A program made the position numbers and the translations under genes. A model generated the notes under the pieces. That model did not search any database, was not told the DNA's origin, and saw only the letters and a list, made by a program, of their open reading frames with translations. Positions 42,065-50,627 of a stretch of 64,000 nucleotides of DNA are shown here, piece by piece (position 1 is the first letter of the stretch; each line of letters begins with the position of its first letter). The stretch comes from DASXZH01 sp036502005 (GTDB lineage: Bacteria; Armatimonadota; Fimbriimonadia; Fimbriimonadales; Fimbriimonadaceae): contig DASXZH010000090.1 of the NCBI GenBank assembly GCA_036502005.1, forward strand, positions 62,001 through 126,000, written 5' to 3'.

Positions 42065-43150
42065 CTAACTCCTCTCCAACGGCTTCCAATCCCCGCTTCC
42101 GGTTCCCCTCAAATCCACCGTCGGGTCGTCGGTCAGCAAGAAATTCCCGTTCTGGTCGCCCCAAACGTGTTTATAGGAAGCAGGCAGCGCTACCGTCTCG
42201 CCGGTTCGCGTTTTGTAGTCCTGCTGGTTTTGAATGTAGTTACAGAACTGACGGGTGTTCGCATCCTTCCCAGCCATCTGATCTCGAAACGCCGCCATGG
42301 AGCGCTCGTGCCAAGTTGCGTTCTTGTACTGCAAAGCGGCCGCGTTGGCTCCCAGTTGCGCCGCAGCTAGCTGCGTATTCACTTCGCGCCAATACTCCAG
42401 GAACTGAGGAGTAATTCTCATGCTGGAGGCCGTAACCTGCAGCTCCTTTATCTTCTGGGCGGAGGGATTCGAGGGTGCCACCAAACAGGTAGTTGGGCCG
42501 ACCGCGAAGACACCGGACTCGGCAACCGTCACGTTTGGGTTGTTGAGTTGGTGGGTTCGGGAGTTGGTTCCGTCCACCGTGGTGCCGACAAAGACCGTTT
42601 CTTCCTCGCCGTTGTAAGTAAAAGTCGCCTTGATAAAGCCGGCCTCATGCACGATGGCTCGGGTTTGCATGGGGCCCCAATTTCTGTTAGCGGCCTGCTG
42701 CTCCATCTCGCTCAGTGGCATCGGCTCGTTGGCCTCATCGACGATGTTAAAGTCGCTCGCGTTATAAGTCTTCTTGACCTGCTCCAAGAACGCGCGCAGA
42801 AAATCGGTCGCATGGTCTATCCGGATTCCTTTTGAATTAGCCCCGGCTTGAGAGAAAGTCATAATCGAGCGTTCAAGCTGGTCTGCCAAGTATCTCTTAT
42901 CGGATGTCGTAGCTGAAAGGTTCGCCGAATATGCGCCAGGTCCGATCCAGCCCATGGCGTGATGAGCCGTCCATCCCGTTGGAAGGAAATAAGTGAAGGC
43001 CACCTTGCCGGACTGGCTGTCGGTCACCTTTTCCAGGCTACATTTCACCCCGCTCGGGGCTGCTATTGCAGCGCTCGATAAGGACGTAAGGAAAAGAATA
43101 TATGCGATCGTCGTCGCGTTGGAAGGGAAGCAGGAGGATTCGGATTTCAT
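42065..43150 (-). CDS. Secreted protein of unknown function
   Basis: 361 residues from ATG at 43150 (open to 43183). Signal-like N-terminus (ATTIAYILFLTSLSSAAIA). The mature part has no motif I can name: KVAFTYFLPTGWTAHHAMGWIG, NRNWGPMQTRAIVHEAGFIKA (both in part), a helical C-terminal third rich in Gln/Ala, and a final VWGDQNGNFLLTDDP. That last element resembles the ends of other hypothetical secreted proteins. Monocistronic by appearance. Confidence 0.65.
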   Translation of the reverse strand: MKSESSCFPSNATTIAYILFLTSLSSAAIAAPSGVKCSLEKVTDSQSGKVAFTYFLPTGWTAHHAMGWIGPGAYSANLSATTSDKRYLADQLERSIMTFSQAGANSKGIRIDHATDFLRAFLEQVKKTYNASDFNIVDEANEPMPLSEMEQQAANRNWGPMQTRAIVHEAGFIKATFTYNGEEETVFVGTTVDGTNSRTHQLNNPNVTVAESGVFAVGPTTCLVAPSNPSAQKIKELQVTASSMRITPQFLEYWREVNTQLAAAQLGANAAALQYKNATWHERSMAAFRDQMAGKDANTRQFCNYIQNQQDYKTRTGETVALPASYKHVWGDQNGNFLLTDDPTVDLRGTGSGDWKPLERS

Positions 43151-43223
43151 GCGTGACATAGCTAAAAAGAGCGTAGCCCACAAACAAATAAGAGTGCGTG
43201 AAATATTTCACGCCATTCTAAAC

Positions 43224-43589
43224 CTAATCTAACCTAGGCGTCAACGAACGTCGGATTAAATCGACTGCAGCGGCCGGATCTTCCACTTCGATCAACAGCT
43301 CGTTGTAGAGTTCGTCCCTAAGGGAAATCGAAATGGCGTAATCGGGATTTGTAACATCCCAAAAGACCCATTTGCCGTGAAACCGAAAAAGCCCGGCCGC
43401 AAACACTCCCGGGACATCAGTGCCCATCATTTTCCAGCCATGCCACCAAGATTTGGCATCCTCAGGAGCGATCGTTGCATTGATAACATGCTCCAACGGA
43501 ATCTCCAGGCGGCTCTTCACCGCCCAGAATTTATGCATCCCTTCAACTTCACCGATAAGGGTCTCGCCTTCAATAGAGATTCTTACGAT
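43224..43589 (-). CDS. PH-like domain protein with apparent ATC start codon
   Basis: The first ATG in frame is at 43538 (104 residues), but the frame is coding upstream: VRISIEGETLIGEVEG precedes MHKFWAVKSRLEIPLEHV. The family I recall begins with such a strand pair and continues through LKSRLEIPL, GWWKG, PGV, FWDV and ELRDERY, all matched here (KSRLEIPLEHV, SWWHGWKM, VPGVFAAG, VFWDVTNP, SLRDELYNELLIEVEDP). No ATG, GTG or TTG exists upstream, but GGAGG (43600-43596) stands 6 nt before ATC at 43589, giving a 121-residue product. Either ATC initiates, or the start codon was lost. Function unknown. Confidence 0.65.
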   Translation of the reverse strand: MVRISIEGETLIGEVEGMHKFWAVKSRLEIPLEHVINATIAPEDAKSWWHGWKMMGTDVPGVFAAGLFRFHGKWVFWDVTNPDYAISISLRDELYNELLIEVEDPAAAVDLIRRSLTPRLD

Positions 43590-43690
43590 CTGTAACCTCC
43601 AGGTAGTTCTCCCTTAAAGGGCGTTGTCGACCGAGAACAATAAACTACGCACAACCTACATCATTCGACATTCGACATTCGAGAATTCCC

Positions 43691-44347
43691 TTACTCGTAG
43701 CTCGTGTACTTAACCTTTCGGCCTCCGCCTCCGCCGCCGCCAAATATCTTGGCGATGAGCCAGATGATGAAGACAAAGAACAGGATGCTAATAATCAGAC
43801 GAGTGAAGGAGAAACCGCCAGGAACCCAAACGCCATTGCTCAAATAAGGGCTGCCGTAGTAGAACGCAGGGTGAAAAGGCGTCCAGTAATACCATGAAGG
43901 ATGCATCCAGTAGTAGCTGTAATCGCCCCAGCCGCCATAGTAGTGGACCGGATAATAGCTGTTGCCATACCTATAGCTAGTGGCATAACCAGAGCGATAG
44001 CCGGGGCCATATACCGAAGTCGAATGAACACTGCCCGTGTGGCCGAAAGAACCCGACCGACTAAAGCTGCTTGAGCCGCTGCTTCGTGAGAAAGACCCCG
44101 TAGACCCGCCGCCAAAAGAGCCTCTTCGTCCGCCGAACGAGCCCCCACTGCTCCCGCCGCCTCCAAAAGATCGGCTACCGCCGCCAAATGATCCGCCACT
44201 GCTTCCTCCAAAGGAATGGCCACCACCGCCGAACGAGTGTCCGCCACCTCCGAAACTGCCTCGGCCCCTTTGAGCGCTGGCAAGCGATGCAGTGAGGGCG
44301 AAGGCCGTCACCGTTAGGACAATAAGGAAGGTCTTCAGTCTGTTCAT
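43691..44347 (-). CDS. Secreted Gly/Ser-rich protein with C-terminal membrane helix
   Basis: 218 residues. Signal peptide (FLIVLTVTAFALTASLASA), then about 85 residues of low-complexity GGGGHSFGG and SFGGGS repeats, a Tyr/Trp-rich middle (YSYYWMHPSWYYWTPFHPAFYY, in part), and near the end a hydrophobic helix (LIISILFFVFIIWLIAKIFG) followed by seven Gly and a short basic tail. Such Gly-rich plus membrane-helix proteins may be envelope or adhesive proteins; no function is assigned. Confidence 0.7.
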   Translation of the reverse strand: MNRLKTFLIVLTVTAFALTASLASAQRGRGSFGGGGHSFGGGGHSFGGSSGGSFGGGSRSFGGGGSSGGSFGGRRGSFGGGSTGSFSRSSGSSSFSRSGSFGHTGSVHSTSVYGPGYRSGYATSYRYGNSYYPVHYYGGWGDYSYYWMHPSWYYWTPFHPAFYYGSPYLSNGVWVPGGFSFTRLIISILFFVFIIWLIAKIFGGGGGGGRKVKYTSYE

Positions 44348-44368
44348 GTTCTTATATAACGGAATGGG

Positions 44369-44815
44369 TTACAGGAGGGTTATTGTCGCCACTTCATCTG
44401 AGCTGAAAAAGTGCGACTTGTAAAGTGTTATGTATCCTTGGACGTTGTTGTTCACCGCATCGATTTCTATATGTAAGTCGACGAGGTTGTTGCTCACGTC
44501 CTGCTGGTCTAGCCAGACCTTGGTGACTTCAAAAAGAAACTGCGGGTGAGTGTTCTCAACGACTATTTCGTGCTTTGGGGCTCGAATCACCAATCGCCCG
44601 GGGAAAATCGGCATCTGGTCATTCGGAGCGTCCTGAGTTACTATATAAGCCGTGAACTCCCCACCTAAACTTACGCCGCCTGCGTCGGGGTCGCCGAAAT
44701 CGTTCCTGCCCGTCTGGGCGTCGACAAAGAGCTCGTTGGCCGGCACTTCCTGCCCGTTGTTGAAAAGCGTGGTGCTGTCCCAGTCACCACCGGTTTTAAA
44801 TACGACGTCGTTCAT
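44369..44815 (-). CDS. Protein of unknown function
   Basis: 148 residues from ATG at 44815; the longer open frame upstream runs through heptamer repeats and is not coding. No signal peptide. The composition is acidic with beta-strand character (GGEFTAYIVTQDAPND, PGRLVIRAPKHEIVVENTHPQ). TAATTT lies 8 nt before the ATG. No family recognised. Confidence 0.55.
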   Translation of the reverse strand: MNDVVFKTGGDWDSTTLFNNGQEVPANELFVDAQTGRNDFGDPDAGGVSLGGEFTAYIVTQDAPNDQMPIFPGRLVIRAPKHEIVVENTHPQFLFEVTKVWLDQQDVSNNLVDLHIEIDAVNNNVQGYITLYKSHFFSSDEVATITLL

Positions 44816-45474
44816 TCGAGGAGAAATTACCTCGCGGAAGGGGTTTAGGTTGCGGGCTATGGAGGTGAAAAGTGATAGGTGATAAGGTGATAGGTCCGGA
44901 AAGCTCTTCGCCTTGCGCAGTTTTGGATTGCTCTTTTCAAATTTGTGACTAAGCCCATCCCTCCTTTCCAAGGAGGGACTGAGGGAGGATATCGAAAGGG
45001 CGTTCGATTGTATTGCTACGCCTGACCTGGGCAAGTCTGTCTCAATCTGAAATCAGACATTTGAAATCGGCTTTCGGATCGAAATTCCCGAGTGAGGGCC
45101 CAGAAATTCCGCCCCAATCGAGAATCGACAATCAAAAATCGAGAATCCACGGGGGGGGGTGGCAATCGGGCCCGGAGCGACTAGCGACACGACAACTAAC
45201 CATTTTGAAATCGACTCGCAAGAATCGAAAATCCCTTGGGGGATTAAGGGTGGACGACGAATGGGCGCCATATCCGGGTAGATACGGTCTCAATCGAAAT
45301 CGAATGCAAGGGTCGGCGAAGTTGTCTGTTTGTTTACCGTTTACCGTTTACGGTTCACCTTGTACCATCATCCATCTCCCATCCCCTATCCGCTCCTTCC
45401 CACCTATCACCTATCACCTTTCACATCTCACTTATTACACAAACAGATGTATCCGTTTATGCTATACTAAACCC
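44816..45474. repeat. Long intergenic gap of heptamer repeats and hairpins
   Basis: No gene seen in 659 bp. Heptamer tracts: GTGAAAA/GTGATAG/GTGATAA at 44865-44885; AATCGAG, AATCGAC, AATCAAA, AATCGAG, AATCCAC at 45116-45150; TTTACCG, TTTACCG, TTTACGG at 45333-45353; CTATCAC, CTATCAC, CTTTCAC, ATCTCAC at 45404-45431. CCCTCCTTTCCAAGGAGGG near 44955 is a palindrome. A run of nine G (45151-45159) may be unstable or misread. The end of the gap is the padR promoter. Confidence 0.7.
45463..45468 (+). promoter_or_regulatory. -10 box (TATACT) of leaderless padR-like gene
   Basis: TATACT, then 6 nt (AAACCC), then the ATG at 45475. The heptamer tract 45404-45438 ends just before the -35 position. Confidence 0.6.
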
Positions 45475-45804
45475 ATGGAAGCAAATGACCTCCTGCCCCT
45501 ATCACCTGTAGTCTTCGCCATCTTAACCGCCCTCGCCGAAGGCGAGAAGCACGGTTACGCAATCATGAAAGAAGCCAACCTCCAAGAAGGCGGAGGCATT
45601 ACAATGGGGGCCGGCACTCTGTACGGATCCCTTGATCGCATGCTAAAGACGAAGCTCGTCGAAGAAACCGGAAGCACCGACAACGAGCGCCGTCGCTATT
45701 ACCGAATCACGGAATTCGGCCAGCGCGTGTTCGAGGCCGAAGTCAACCGGCTCAAACTAACGCTCGCAAGCGTTTCCAGAAAAAACCTGGTGCAAGGAGC
45801 CTAA
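45475..45804 (+). CDS. PadR-family transcriptional regulator
   Basis: 109 residues. PadR winged-helix pattern: LLPLSPVVFAILTALAEGEKHGYAIMKE at the N-terminus (in part), then GGITMGAGTLYGSLDRML and RRRYYRITEFGQRV. ATG at 45475 is chosen over an upstream open frame because of the -10 box directly before it and the family's normal start. PadR repressors often control the membrane-protein gene that follows; here the next gene starts one base after the stop. Confidence 0.92.
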   Translation: MEANDLLPLSPVVFAILTALAEGEKHGYAIMKEANLQEGGGITMGAGTLYGSLDRMLKTKLVEETGSTDNERRRYYRITEFGQRVFEAEVNRLKLTLASVSRKNLVQGA

Positions 45805-45805
45805 T

Positions 45806-46546
45806 ATGAAACCTAACCCAATCCTGCTTTTTTGCTACCGCCTCGGAATGCTCCTTTACCCGCGCGCGTTCCGCAAGACCTACGGCGAGCAGCTTCTTCT
45901 TACCCTTAAAGACGCCTACGTAGAGCGCCGCTCTTCAATCGGGTTCTGGCTGGGCGCTTACCTCGATTTGAGTGGATCCATTCTGCGACAAAGATGGGAA
46001 GATGCCAAGAACCATTCCGTGCGCTATGCCGCGGCAACTGCTGTTGTTTCTAGCTTTGCAATCCTCGTCATGGCTATCCTGTGGCAGCAGACCCTTCGCC
46101 GAGGAGCCGACCAACCGCAAGGCATGATTGTGGATACGATGGCTTCCCAAATGGCGAGAGGAGCACCCCTCCGCATTAGTAATGCAAGTGCAGAAATGAA
46201 CTCCACGGTTCGGCCTTTCCTAATCTTTTACGGAAATGATGGCAAGCCCAAATGGTCAACCGTTTTTCTGAACAGGAAAATCCCAACTCCTCCCACTGGA
46301 ATATTCGACAACCTCAGCCGCGACGGCAGCGAGAAATTCACTTGGCAACCCCAACCTGGCATTAGAGTCGCCGCTGTAGCGCGGTCAGTTAAAGGCGGGT
46401 TTTTGGTTGCAGGTCGATCGCTCCAGTTTACGGAGGTCAGAGAAGCCCAAGCGAGAGTTATCGTGGTATCCCTGTGGTTGGTGCTGATGGCAACGCTGAT
46501 TGGATTTGCAGCAAGTGGATTGCGCAGAAATCTCCTTGCGGTCTAA
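45806..46546 (+). CDS. Membrane protein in operon with PadR regulator
   Basis: 246 residues. An N-terminal amphipathic segment (LLYPRAFRKTYGEQLLLTLKDAY) is like the one at the start of PadR-linked ABC permeases of the ADOP type. Then come one membrane helix (ATAVVSSFAILVMAILW, near residue 72), an extracytoplasmic domain of about 130 residues, and a second helix (VIVVSLWLVLMATLIGFAASG). It may be a shortened permease relative or a PadR-controlled envelope sensor; the eight-helix ADOP core is absent. Confidence 0.7.
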   Translation: MKPNPILLFCYRLGMLLYPRAFRKTYGEQLLLTLKDAYVERRSSIGFWLGAYLDLSGSILRQRWEDAKNHSVRYAAATAVVSSFAILVMAILWQQTLRRGADQPQGMIVDTMASQMARGAPLRISNASAEMNSTVRPFLIFYGNDGKPKWSTVFLNRKIPTPPTGIFDNLSRDGSEKFTWQPQPGIRVAAVARSVKGGFLVAGRSLQFTEVREAQARVIVVSLWLVLMATLIGFAASGLRRNLLAV

Positions 46547-46952
46547 CAGCCGTGGTTCCGGAAAGCCCTTCCCCTTGCACTTTAAGGGGCAAACCCGACC
46601 GATGGCTCGTGCGGTTTGGTGCCCTTTAGTGGAGAGGGAAGGGTTGGGATGGGGGTAGTCCTCAATCTAAAATCGGTACTCAAAATACGAGAGCGGTGAC
46701 CCCTTTTAGCGAGGCACGAGCGGAAATCGACACTCAAAAATCGAGAATGTGGTACCCCCTTTTAGCGAGGAACGAGCGGAAGGGGGAACCAGGGTAGCGA
46801 GGTACGAGCGGAACTGGAGGGGGTTAAAACCGAGCCCGAAGCTGCTTGCGACTCCAAAAATAGGCATTTTGATATCGGCTTAGAAATTAAGAATTCATTG
46901 GTGCGCCGGCTCCAATAACTAAAACCCCAATCACACACGTCAATCAACCTAC
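46547..46952. repeat. Intergenic repeat cluster
   Basis: No gene seen. A family C unit at 46580-46632 (AAGGGGCAAACC .. GGTTTGGTGCCCTTT) can fold into a stem of about 12 bp with a loop of about 20 nt. CCCTTTTAGCGAGGCACGAG, TTTTAGCGAGGAACGAG and GCGAGGTACGAGCGGAA recur at 46702-46720, 46759-46777 and 46797-46813. Heptamers AATCGAC, ACTCAAA, AATCGAG lie at 46723-46743. Confidence 0.65.
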
Positions 46953-47564
46953 ATGGGCGTCGATTGGCGATCTCGCAAAAGGAGGCTATGGTTCTACGAA
47001 GTCCGACGATACCTGGCCATTTCCTTCCTTGCTTCACTTCCTATCCTTTTCCTGATGGGAATCCTTGAACCTATTTTTTCGCCCGATAACCCCGCCTTTT
47101 GGCAAGCGAAATGGGAGATCACAGAGTTCAACTTCATCACCGGGAGGTGGCCTAAGAGCTATGAAGAGATGGTGGATGTCCTCCCCAAAAAAGACGTTGA
47201 CAAAATGGTGCTCAAAGTCGATTTAGGGGCATCTTCTGAGACTTCGTGTGATGCCGAAGTTACGATCAAGACTGAATTGTGGCCATATCACAACCCCGTC
47301 CAGGCACTGCGGGAGCGCGACGTCAATTCCATCTTGCTCCAGGTGCTGGATGACCAACATCAAAACGGCAAATGGCCTTCATGGCCCTTAGACGGGAACC
47401 CATACCCAGATAAAGAGAGTCCGTTCGACCTAAAAAGCACAGTTTCCCTGCATCCTACCGGGCACTACTGCGACGTAGAGTTCAAGACGGTCATTGGGAA
47501 TCTTCATTATTCCTATCGCCTCCGTATCAAAGATTCGGATAAGGATGTGGATCGCAAGTATTAA
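46953..47564 (+). CDS. Membrane-anchored protein of unknown function
   Basis: 203 residues. A basic N-terminus (RSRKRRLWFYEVRRY) precedes one hydrophobic helix (LAISFLASLPILFLMGILEP), leaving about 165 residues outside, with two Cys at about residues 101 and 181. WPKSYEEMVDVLPK and WPLDGNPYPDK are notable but not known motifs. Function unknown. Confidence 0.6.
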   Translation: MGVDWRSRKRRLWFYEVRRYLAISFLASLPILFLMGILEPIFSPDNPAFWQAKWEITEFNFITGRWPKSYEEMVDVLPKKDVDKMVLKVDLGASSETSCDAEVTIKTELWPYHNPVQALRERDVNSILLQVLDDQHQNGKWPSWPLDGNPYPDKESPFDLKSTVSLHPTGHYCDVEFKTVIGNLHYSYRLRIKDSDKDVDRKY

Positions 47565-47591
47565 AATAAACCTTAGCGTCTTCCCTTCCGC

Positions 47592-47648
47592 CTTTCGACC
47601 TTCGACCTTCGACTTCCATCATTCGACCTTCGACTTTCGACCTCTCAA
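47592..47648. repeat. Degenerate 7-bp tandem repeat
   Basis: About eight heptamers of the TCGACCT/TCGACTT type in a row between the membrane protein and the peptidoglycan-binding gene. One of the clearest such tracts. Confidence 0.75.
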
Positions 47649-47664
47649 TTCCGTCCTTTAACGC

Positions 47665-48696
47665 ATGTCCGCTCCAACAACGACCATCATCCAACAAGGC
47701 GATATCGGCGACCTCGTCTCCCAACTCCAAACCCAGCTCCAATCGCTCGGCTACCTTAACGGCGCAATAGACGGAGACTTCGGCCCCGGCACTCTGGCTG
47801 CCGTACAGCAGTTTCAACAAGCCCAAAACCTAACCGCCGATGGCGTGGTCGGACCACAGACCTGGGCCGCTCTCGCCGCAGCCACCGGTTCCACAACTCA
47901 AACAACAACCCCTGTAGTTTCAACCACCGCAGTCGTAAACGCCCCAGCCCCCAGCGATACCGACACAACCAGCCTTGCTTACCGCTGTCTCTCTCTAACA
48001 GGCGCCTTCGAAACCAGCCAGAAACAGCAGGCATGTTTCGCCGGCATCGCGGGTAACTTCGACGGCATGGGCATGAGCTTTGGCTGTCTGCAGTGGAACT
48101 GGGGCCAGCGCACCCTCCAGCCTTTGATTCAGGAGATGGACCAGCAGAACTCCAGCATCATCGATGAATACTTCGGCGCGAACGCGGCCACCCTAAGGCA
48201 GGCGCTCGGCGAATCGCTACAGCAACAACTTAGCTGGCTAAACACCATCCAGGATTCGGGATTCCATATCCAGCAGCCGTGGCACGACCAGTTCAGCGCC
48301 CTTGGCTACGATCCGGCCTTTCAACAGATCGAAGTTCAAGCCGCGCAACAGAGATATAACGCCGCCGTAGGCTGGTGCAGCACTTACAACGTGACCTCCG
48401 AAAGAGCAGTCGCTCTCATGTTCGATATCAACGTTCAAGACGGCTCGATCTCACAGGCAACCCAGCAACTGATCCAGCAGGACATTCAGAACCTGCAAAG
48501 CACGGGCGACCCAAGCCAGGATGAAGTGGCGAAACTTGTCATCATAGCCAACCGCCGCGCGGACGCCGCGAACCCCGCTGCTCAAGCGGACGTCCGCGCC
48601 AGAAAGCTAACCATTGCAAACGGCCAAGGCACCGTTCACGGCATCGCTTATAACATCCAAAACGACTTCGGAATCACGCTTAACTCGGCTTTCTAG
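47665..48696 (+). CDS. Peptidoglycan-binding protein with lysozyme-like domain
   Basis: 343 residues. An N-terminal PG_binding_1 domain (GDIGDLVSQLQTQLQSLGYL, DFGPGTLAAVQQFQQAQNL; residues 12-75) and a Thr/Pro-rich linker precede a helical domain from about 105 (LSLTGAFETS, GNFDGMGMSFGCLQWNWGQ, SERAVALMFDINVQDG). The FETS Glu, then DGxGxSxGxLQ, is the pattern of GH46-type and related lysozyme-superfamily enzymes, so Glu near 112 is the likely catalytic residue. No signal peptide is visible, as in phage-type or type VI-like lytic proteins. A cell-wall hydrolase role is inferred. Confidence 0.75.
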   Translation: MSAPTTTIIQQGDIGDLVSQLQTQLQSLGYLNGAIDGDFGPGTLAAVQQFQQAQNLTADGVVGPQTWAALAAATGSTTQTTTPVVSTTAVVNAPAPSDTDTTSLAYRCLSLTGAFETSQKQQACFAGIAGNFDGMGMSFGCLQWNWGQRTLQPLIQEMDQQNSSIIDEYFGANAATLRQALGESLQQQLSWLNTIQDSGFHIQQPWHDQFSALGYDPAFQQIEVQAAQQRYNAAVGWCSTYNVTSERAVALMFDINVQDGSISQATQQLIQQDIQNLQSTGDPSQDEVAKLVIIANRRADAANPAAQADVRARKLTIANGQGTVHGIAYNIQNDFGITLNSAF

Positions 48697-48927
48697 TCTT
48701 GAGCCCTTCCTACGAAAAAATGATTCCACACTTGGCAAAACCTGGCCGATGGCTGCAAAGCTCCTCGCCCCTCTCGGGTGGAGGGGCTGGTGGGTCCGCG
48801 AACCGGGGAAGGTCCCGAAGAAGCAGCCCCGGAACTGGGGAGTTGGCTGAAGGCAAGTCTATGTCGTAGTCTCATAGACTAGTCTCATACCTTTCTGGAT
48901 CGAAAATCGACAATCGAGAATTTAACA
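48697..48927. repeat. Intergenic family B palindrome and heptamers
   Basis: CGCCCCTCTCGGGTGGAGGGG, then GGGTCCGCGAACCGGGGAAGG (48767-48813) is a diverged family B unit. AATCGAC, AATCGAG heptamers at 48908-48921 lie directly before the DinB gene start. Confidence 0.6.
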
Positions 48928-49464
48928 ATGGCCGACTACGATATCCCACTCCTGCCCGGCTATCCGGCCGAATACGCCAATCTCTTGGCCATGTTGAACG
49001 ACGGCACCCGCGCCTGGCGCAACGAACTCGACACGGTCCACGAAGACCTCATCGTTTGGCAACCCTACCCAGGCGGATACAGCATTGGCGGCATCCTTCT
49101 CCACATCGCCGAAGTGGAAACTTTCTGGATCGAAAAATTCTGCCTCAACCGCGAAATCGACCCCGCCGAACTCAAGCTTTATCTAAAGGACGAAACCGAT
49201 GTCCACAACGGCAAATGGCCAACCCCTCCTAAAAAGCCACTCGCCTACTATTACCAGCTTCAAAATAAGGTCCGGCAAAGAACCCTCGAAAGCGTGAAAT
49301 CCTTCGGCCCTCCGGAAAGGTGGATGAGTTGGGGATCGGAACGCATGACCCTCCGCTGGATCCTCTTCCACGTCTGTAAGCATGAGGCCTACCACGGCGG
49401 TCAAGCCGTGATGCTGCAGCAGATGTATTCGGCAAGCTTTCCCTCCTCTGTAAGCCAGGTTTAG
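48928..49464 (+). CDS. DinB-family protein
   Basis: 178 residues of four-helix-bundle DinB type. The three metal-ligand histidines are in GGILLHIAEVE (near residue 56) and HVCKHEAYHGGQAVMLQQ (near 150). WQPYPGGYSIGGI is a typical DinB core segment. DinB-fold proteins include thiol transferases and many of unknown reaction; metal binding is the safe prediction. Confidence 0.88.
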   Translation: MADYDIPLLPGYPAEYANLLAMLNDGTRAWRNELDTVHEDLIVWQPYPGGYSIGGILLHIAEVETFWIEKFCLNREIDPAELKLYLKDETDVHNGKWPTPPKKPLAYYYQLQNKVRQRTLESVKSFGPPERWMSWGSERMTLRWILFHVCKHEAYHGGQAVMLQQMYSASFPSSVSQV

Positions 49465-49781
49465 GTTGGATGAGGAACAGGATCTCGACTGTAATATCAA
49501 GCGAACACTACCGCGCGAAATCGTTCAATCCCATACCTCTCCCGAAAGGAGAGGTCGCTGAGGAACGAAGCGGGAGAGGCTCGAAGAACCAAACCTCTAA
49601 AATCGCTATCAAGCCCATTCGCAGTTTGAGCAACCACCGGCGTAACCCGAGTAGGCAGGAGCGAAGCGGAGAGGGTGAAGAGGACCAGCCCAAGGCCAGT
49701 GGACACGAAATCTAATCCGTCCCCAATCGAAAATCGAAAATCGAGATTCGAAAATTCCCGATACTCCACTATAATAAGCCC
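49465..49781. repeat. Intergenic family B unit, heptamers and a promoter
   Basis: No gene seen. A family B unit at 49536-49586 (CCTCTCCCGAAAGGAGAGG, then CGGGAGAGGCTCGAAG). Heptamers AATCGAA, AATCGAA, AATCGAG, ATTCGAA lie at 49725-49752. TATAAT at 49770-49775 is 6 nt before the ATG at 49782: a leaderless promoter with a perfect -10 box. Confidence 0.7.
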
Positions 49782-50360
49782 ATGCATGCACTCTTATTGG
49801 CTTTAGCCCTCACTCAGTCCCACGTTCCCGCGAACGGCGTCGAACCCGCCTCGACTTACCACCCTAACGGCCCCAAGATCGAGTTCGAAATGGCGAACGG
49901 CAAAACGTTTGTCATTACCACCGACCCCAAGACTTCACCGAAAACGGTGAAGCATATCTTGGAGTTGGTGATGCAACATTTCTACAATCGTCAGCGCGTA
50001 CACCGCGTGGAAGATTGGGTAACCCAGTGGGGCGACCCGCTCAGCAAAACCGCACCCATGAGCGACAAGAAAATGGGCGATGGCGGCTCCGGCCACGACG
50101 TGCCTTTTGAGAACAACAACGTCGATTGGGACCGGTCACTCGTGGGCGTAGCCTCGGACGGCCTCCAACGCGGCGGCGATTCGCAGCTCTTTGTTCTTAA
50201 GAAGCCGGCCTGGCGCTTGTATCACTCCTACGCCGTCGTCGGCAAAGTCACGAAAGGAATGGATGTGGTGGATAGTATCAAGAAAGGCGACAAGATCCGA
50301 AATGCTTGGGTGATCGGCGTTCGATATGACGTCAAACCGCCAATCATCCGTTGGCATTAA
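49782..50360 (+). CDS. Cyclophilin-type peptidyl-prolyl isomerase, exported
   Basis: 192 residues with a short signal (MHALLLALALTQSHV). Cyclophilin core: IEFEMANGKTFVITTDPKTSPKTVKHIL (in part), YNRQRVHRVEDWVTQWGDP, GVASDGLQRGGDSQLFVL and VVGKVTKGMDVVDSIKKGDKI. The catalytic Arg position of the FHR motif is VHR here, and the QGGDP motif is QWGDP. Probably assists folding in the periplasm. A paralogue and a remnant of a third copy lie directly downstream. Confidence 0.88.
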   Translation: MHALLLALALTQSHVPANGVEPASTYHPNGPKIEFEMANGKTFVITTDPKTSPKTVKHILELVMQHFYNRQRVHRVEDWVTQWGDPLSKTAPMSDKKMGDGGSGHDVPFENNNVDWDRSLVGVASDGLQRGGDSQLFVLKKPAWRLYHSYAVVGKVTKGMDVVDSIKKGDKIRNAWVIGVRYDVKPPIIRWH

Positions 50361-50567
50361 CCAAGTTCAGACTCCGTCGCTAAGCTCCAACTGGGAAACT
50401 TGATCTCCTTCGCCATGCTCTGGGCTGCCAAATTTGCCGAGAGGGCGGCCAACCTCCGTCGCGAAGCTCCGGAGTGCGGGAGCTTGCTCCCGCTCAAACC
50501 CAGGAAGCTTGTTTCCGTCTTTAGTAACCAGGTTTGTGGGTAAAGCGTATATGATATGCGGGCAAGT

Positions 50568-50627
50568 ATGAGCGTGGTCGATGGCATCAAGAAAGGCGAC
50601 AAGATCCGCGACGCTCGGATTCAGTGA
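50568..50627 (+). pseudogene. Remnant of a third cyclophilin gene (3' end only)
   Basis: ATG at 50568 opens a 19-codon frame reading SVVDGIKKGDKIRDARIQ, matching the C-termini of both flanking cyclophilins (VVDSIKKGDKIRNA and VVDGIKKGDKVRTA). It ends with TGA overlapping the ATG of the next cyclophilin (TGATG). TATGAT at 50550-50555 could be its promoter and the fragment could serve as a coupled leader. Upstream (50476-50493) is a perfect GCGGGAGC/GCTCCCGC hairpin. Confidence 0.75.

Noticed and set aside
43840..44283. Open frame opposite the Gly/Ser-rich gene
   Set aside because: An antisense shadow produced by the repetitive GGN/TCN codons; its product is Ala-rich low complexity, and the sense frame has a signal peptide and membrane helix.
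44816..45034. N-terminal extension of the 44369-44815 gene
   Set aside because: It runs through intergenic repeats and has no protein-like pattern; ATG at 44815 with TAATTT upstream is preferred.
45151..45159. Run of nine G as a phase-variation switch
   Set aside because: It lies far from any start codon within a repeat-filled gap and in no reading frame of a gene; it may simply be an assembly artefact.
45013..45474. N-terminal extension of the PadR gene (open frame from 45013)
   Set aside because: The extension translates heptamer repeats and a poly-G run; the -10 box and normal PadR start at 45475 explain the gene.
47592..47648. Array-like repeats suggesting CRISPR
   Set aside because: Units are 7 bp, directly abutting and degenerate, with no spacers and no cas genes anywhere in the window.
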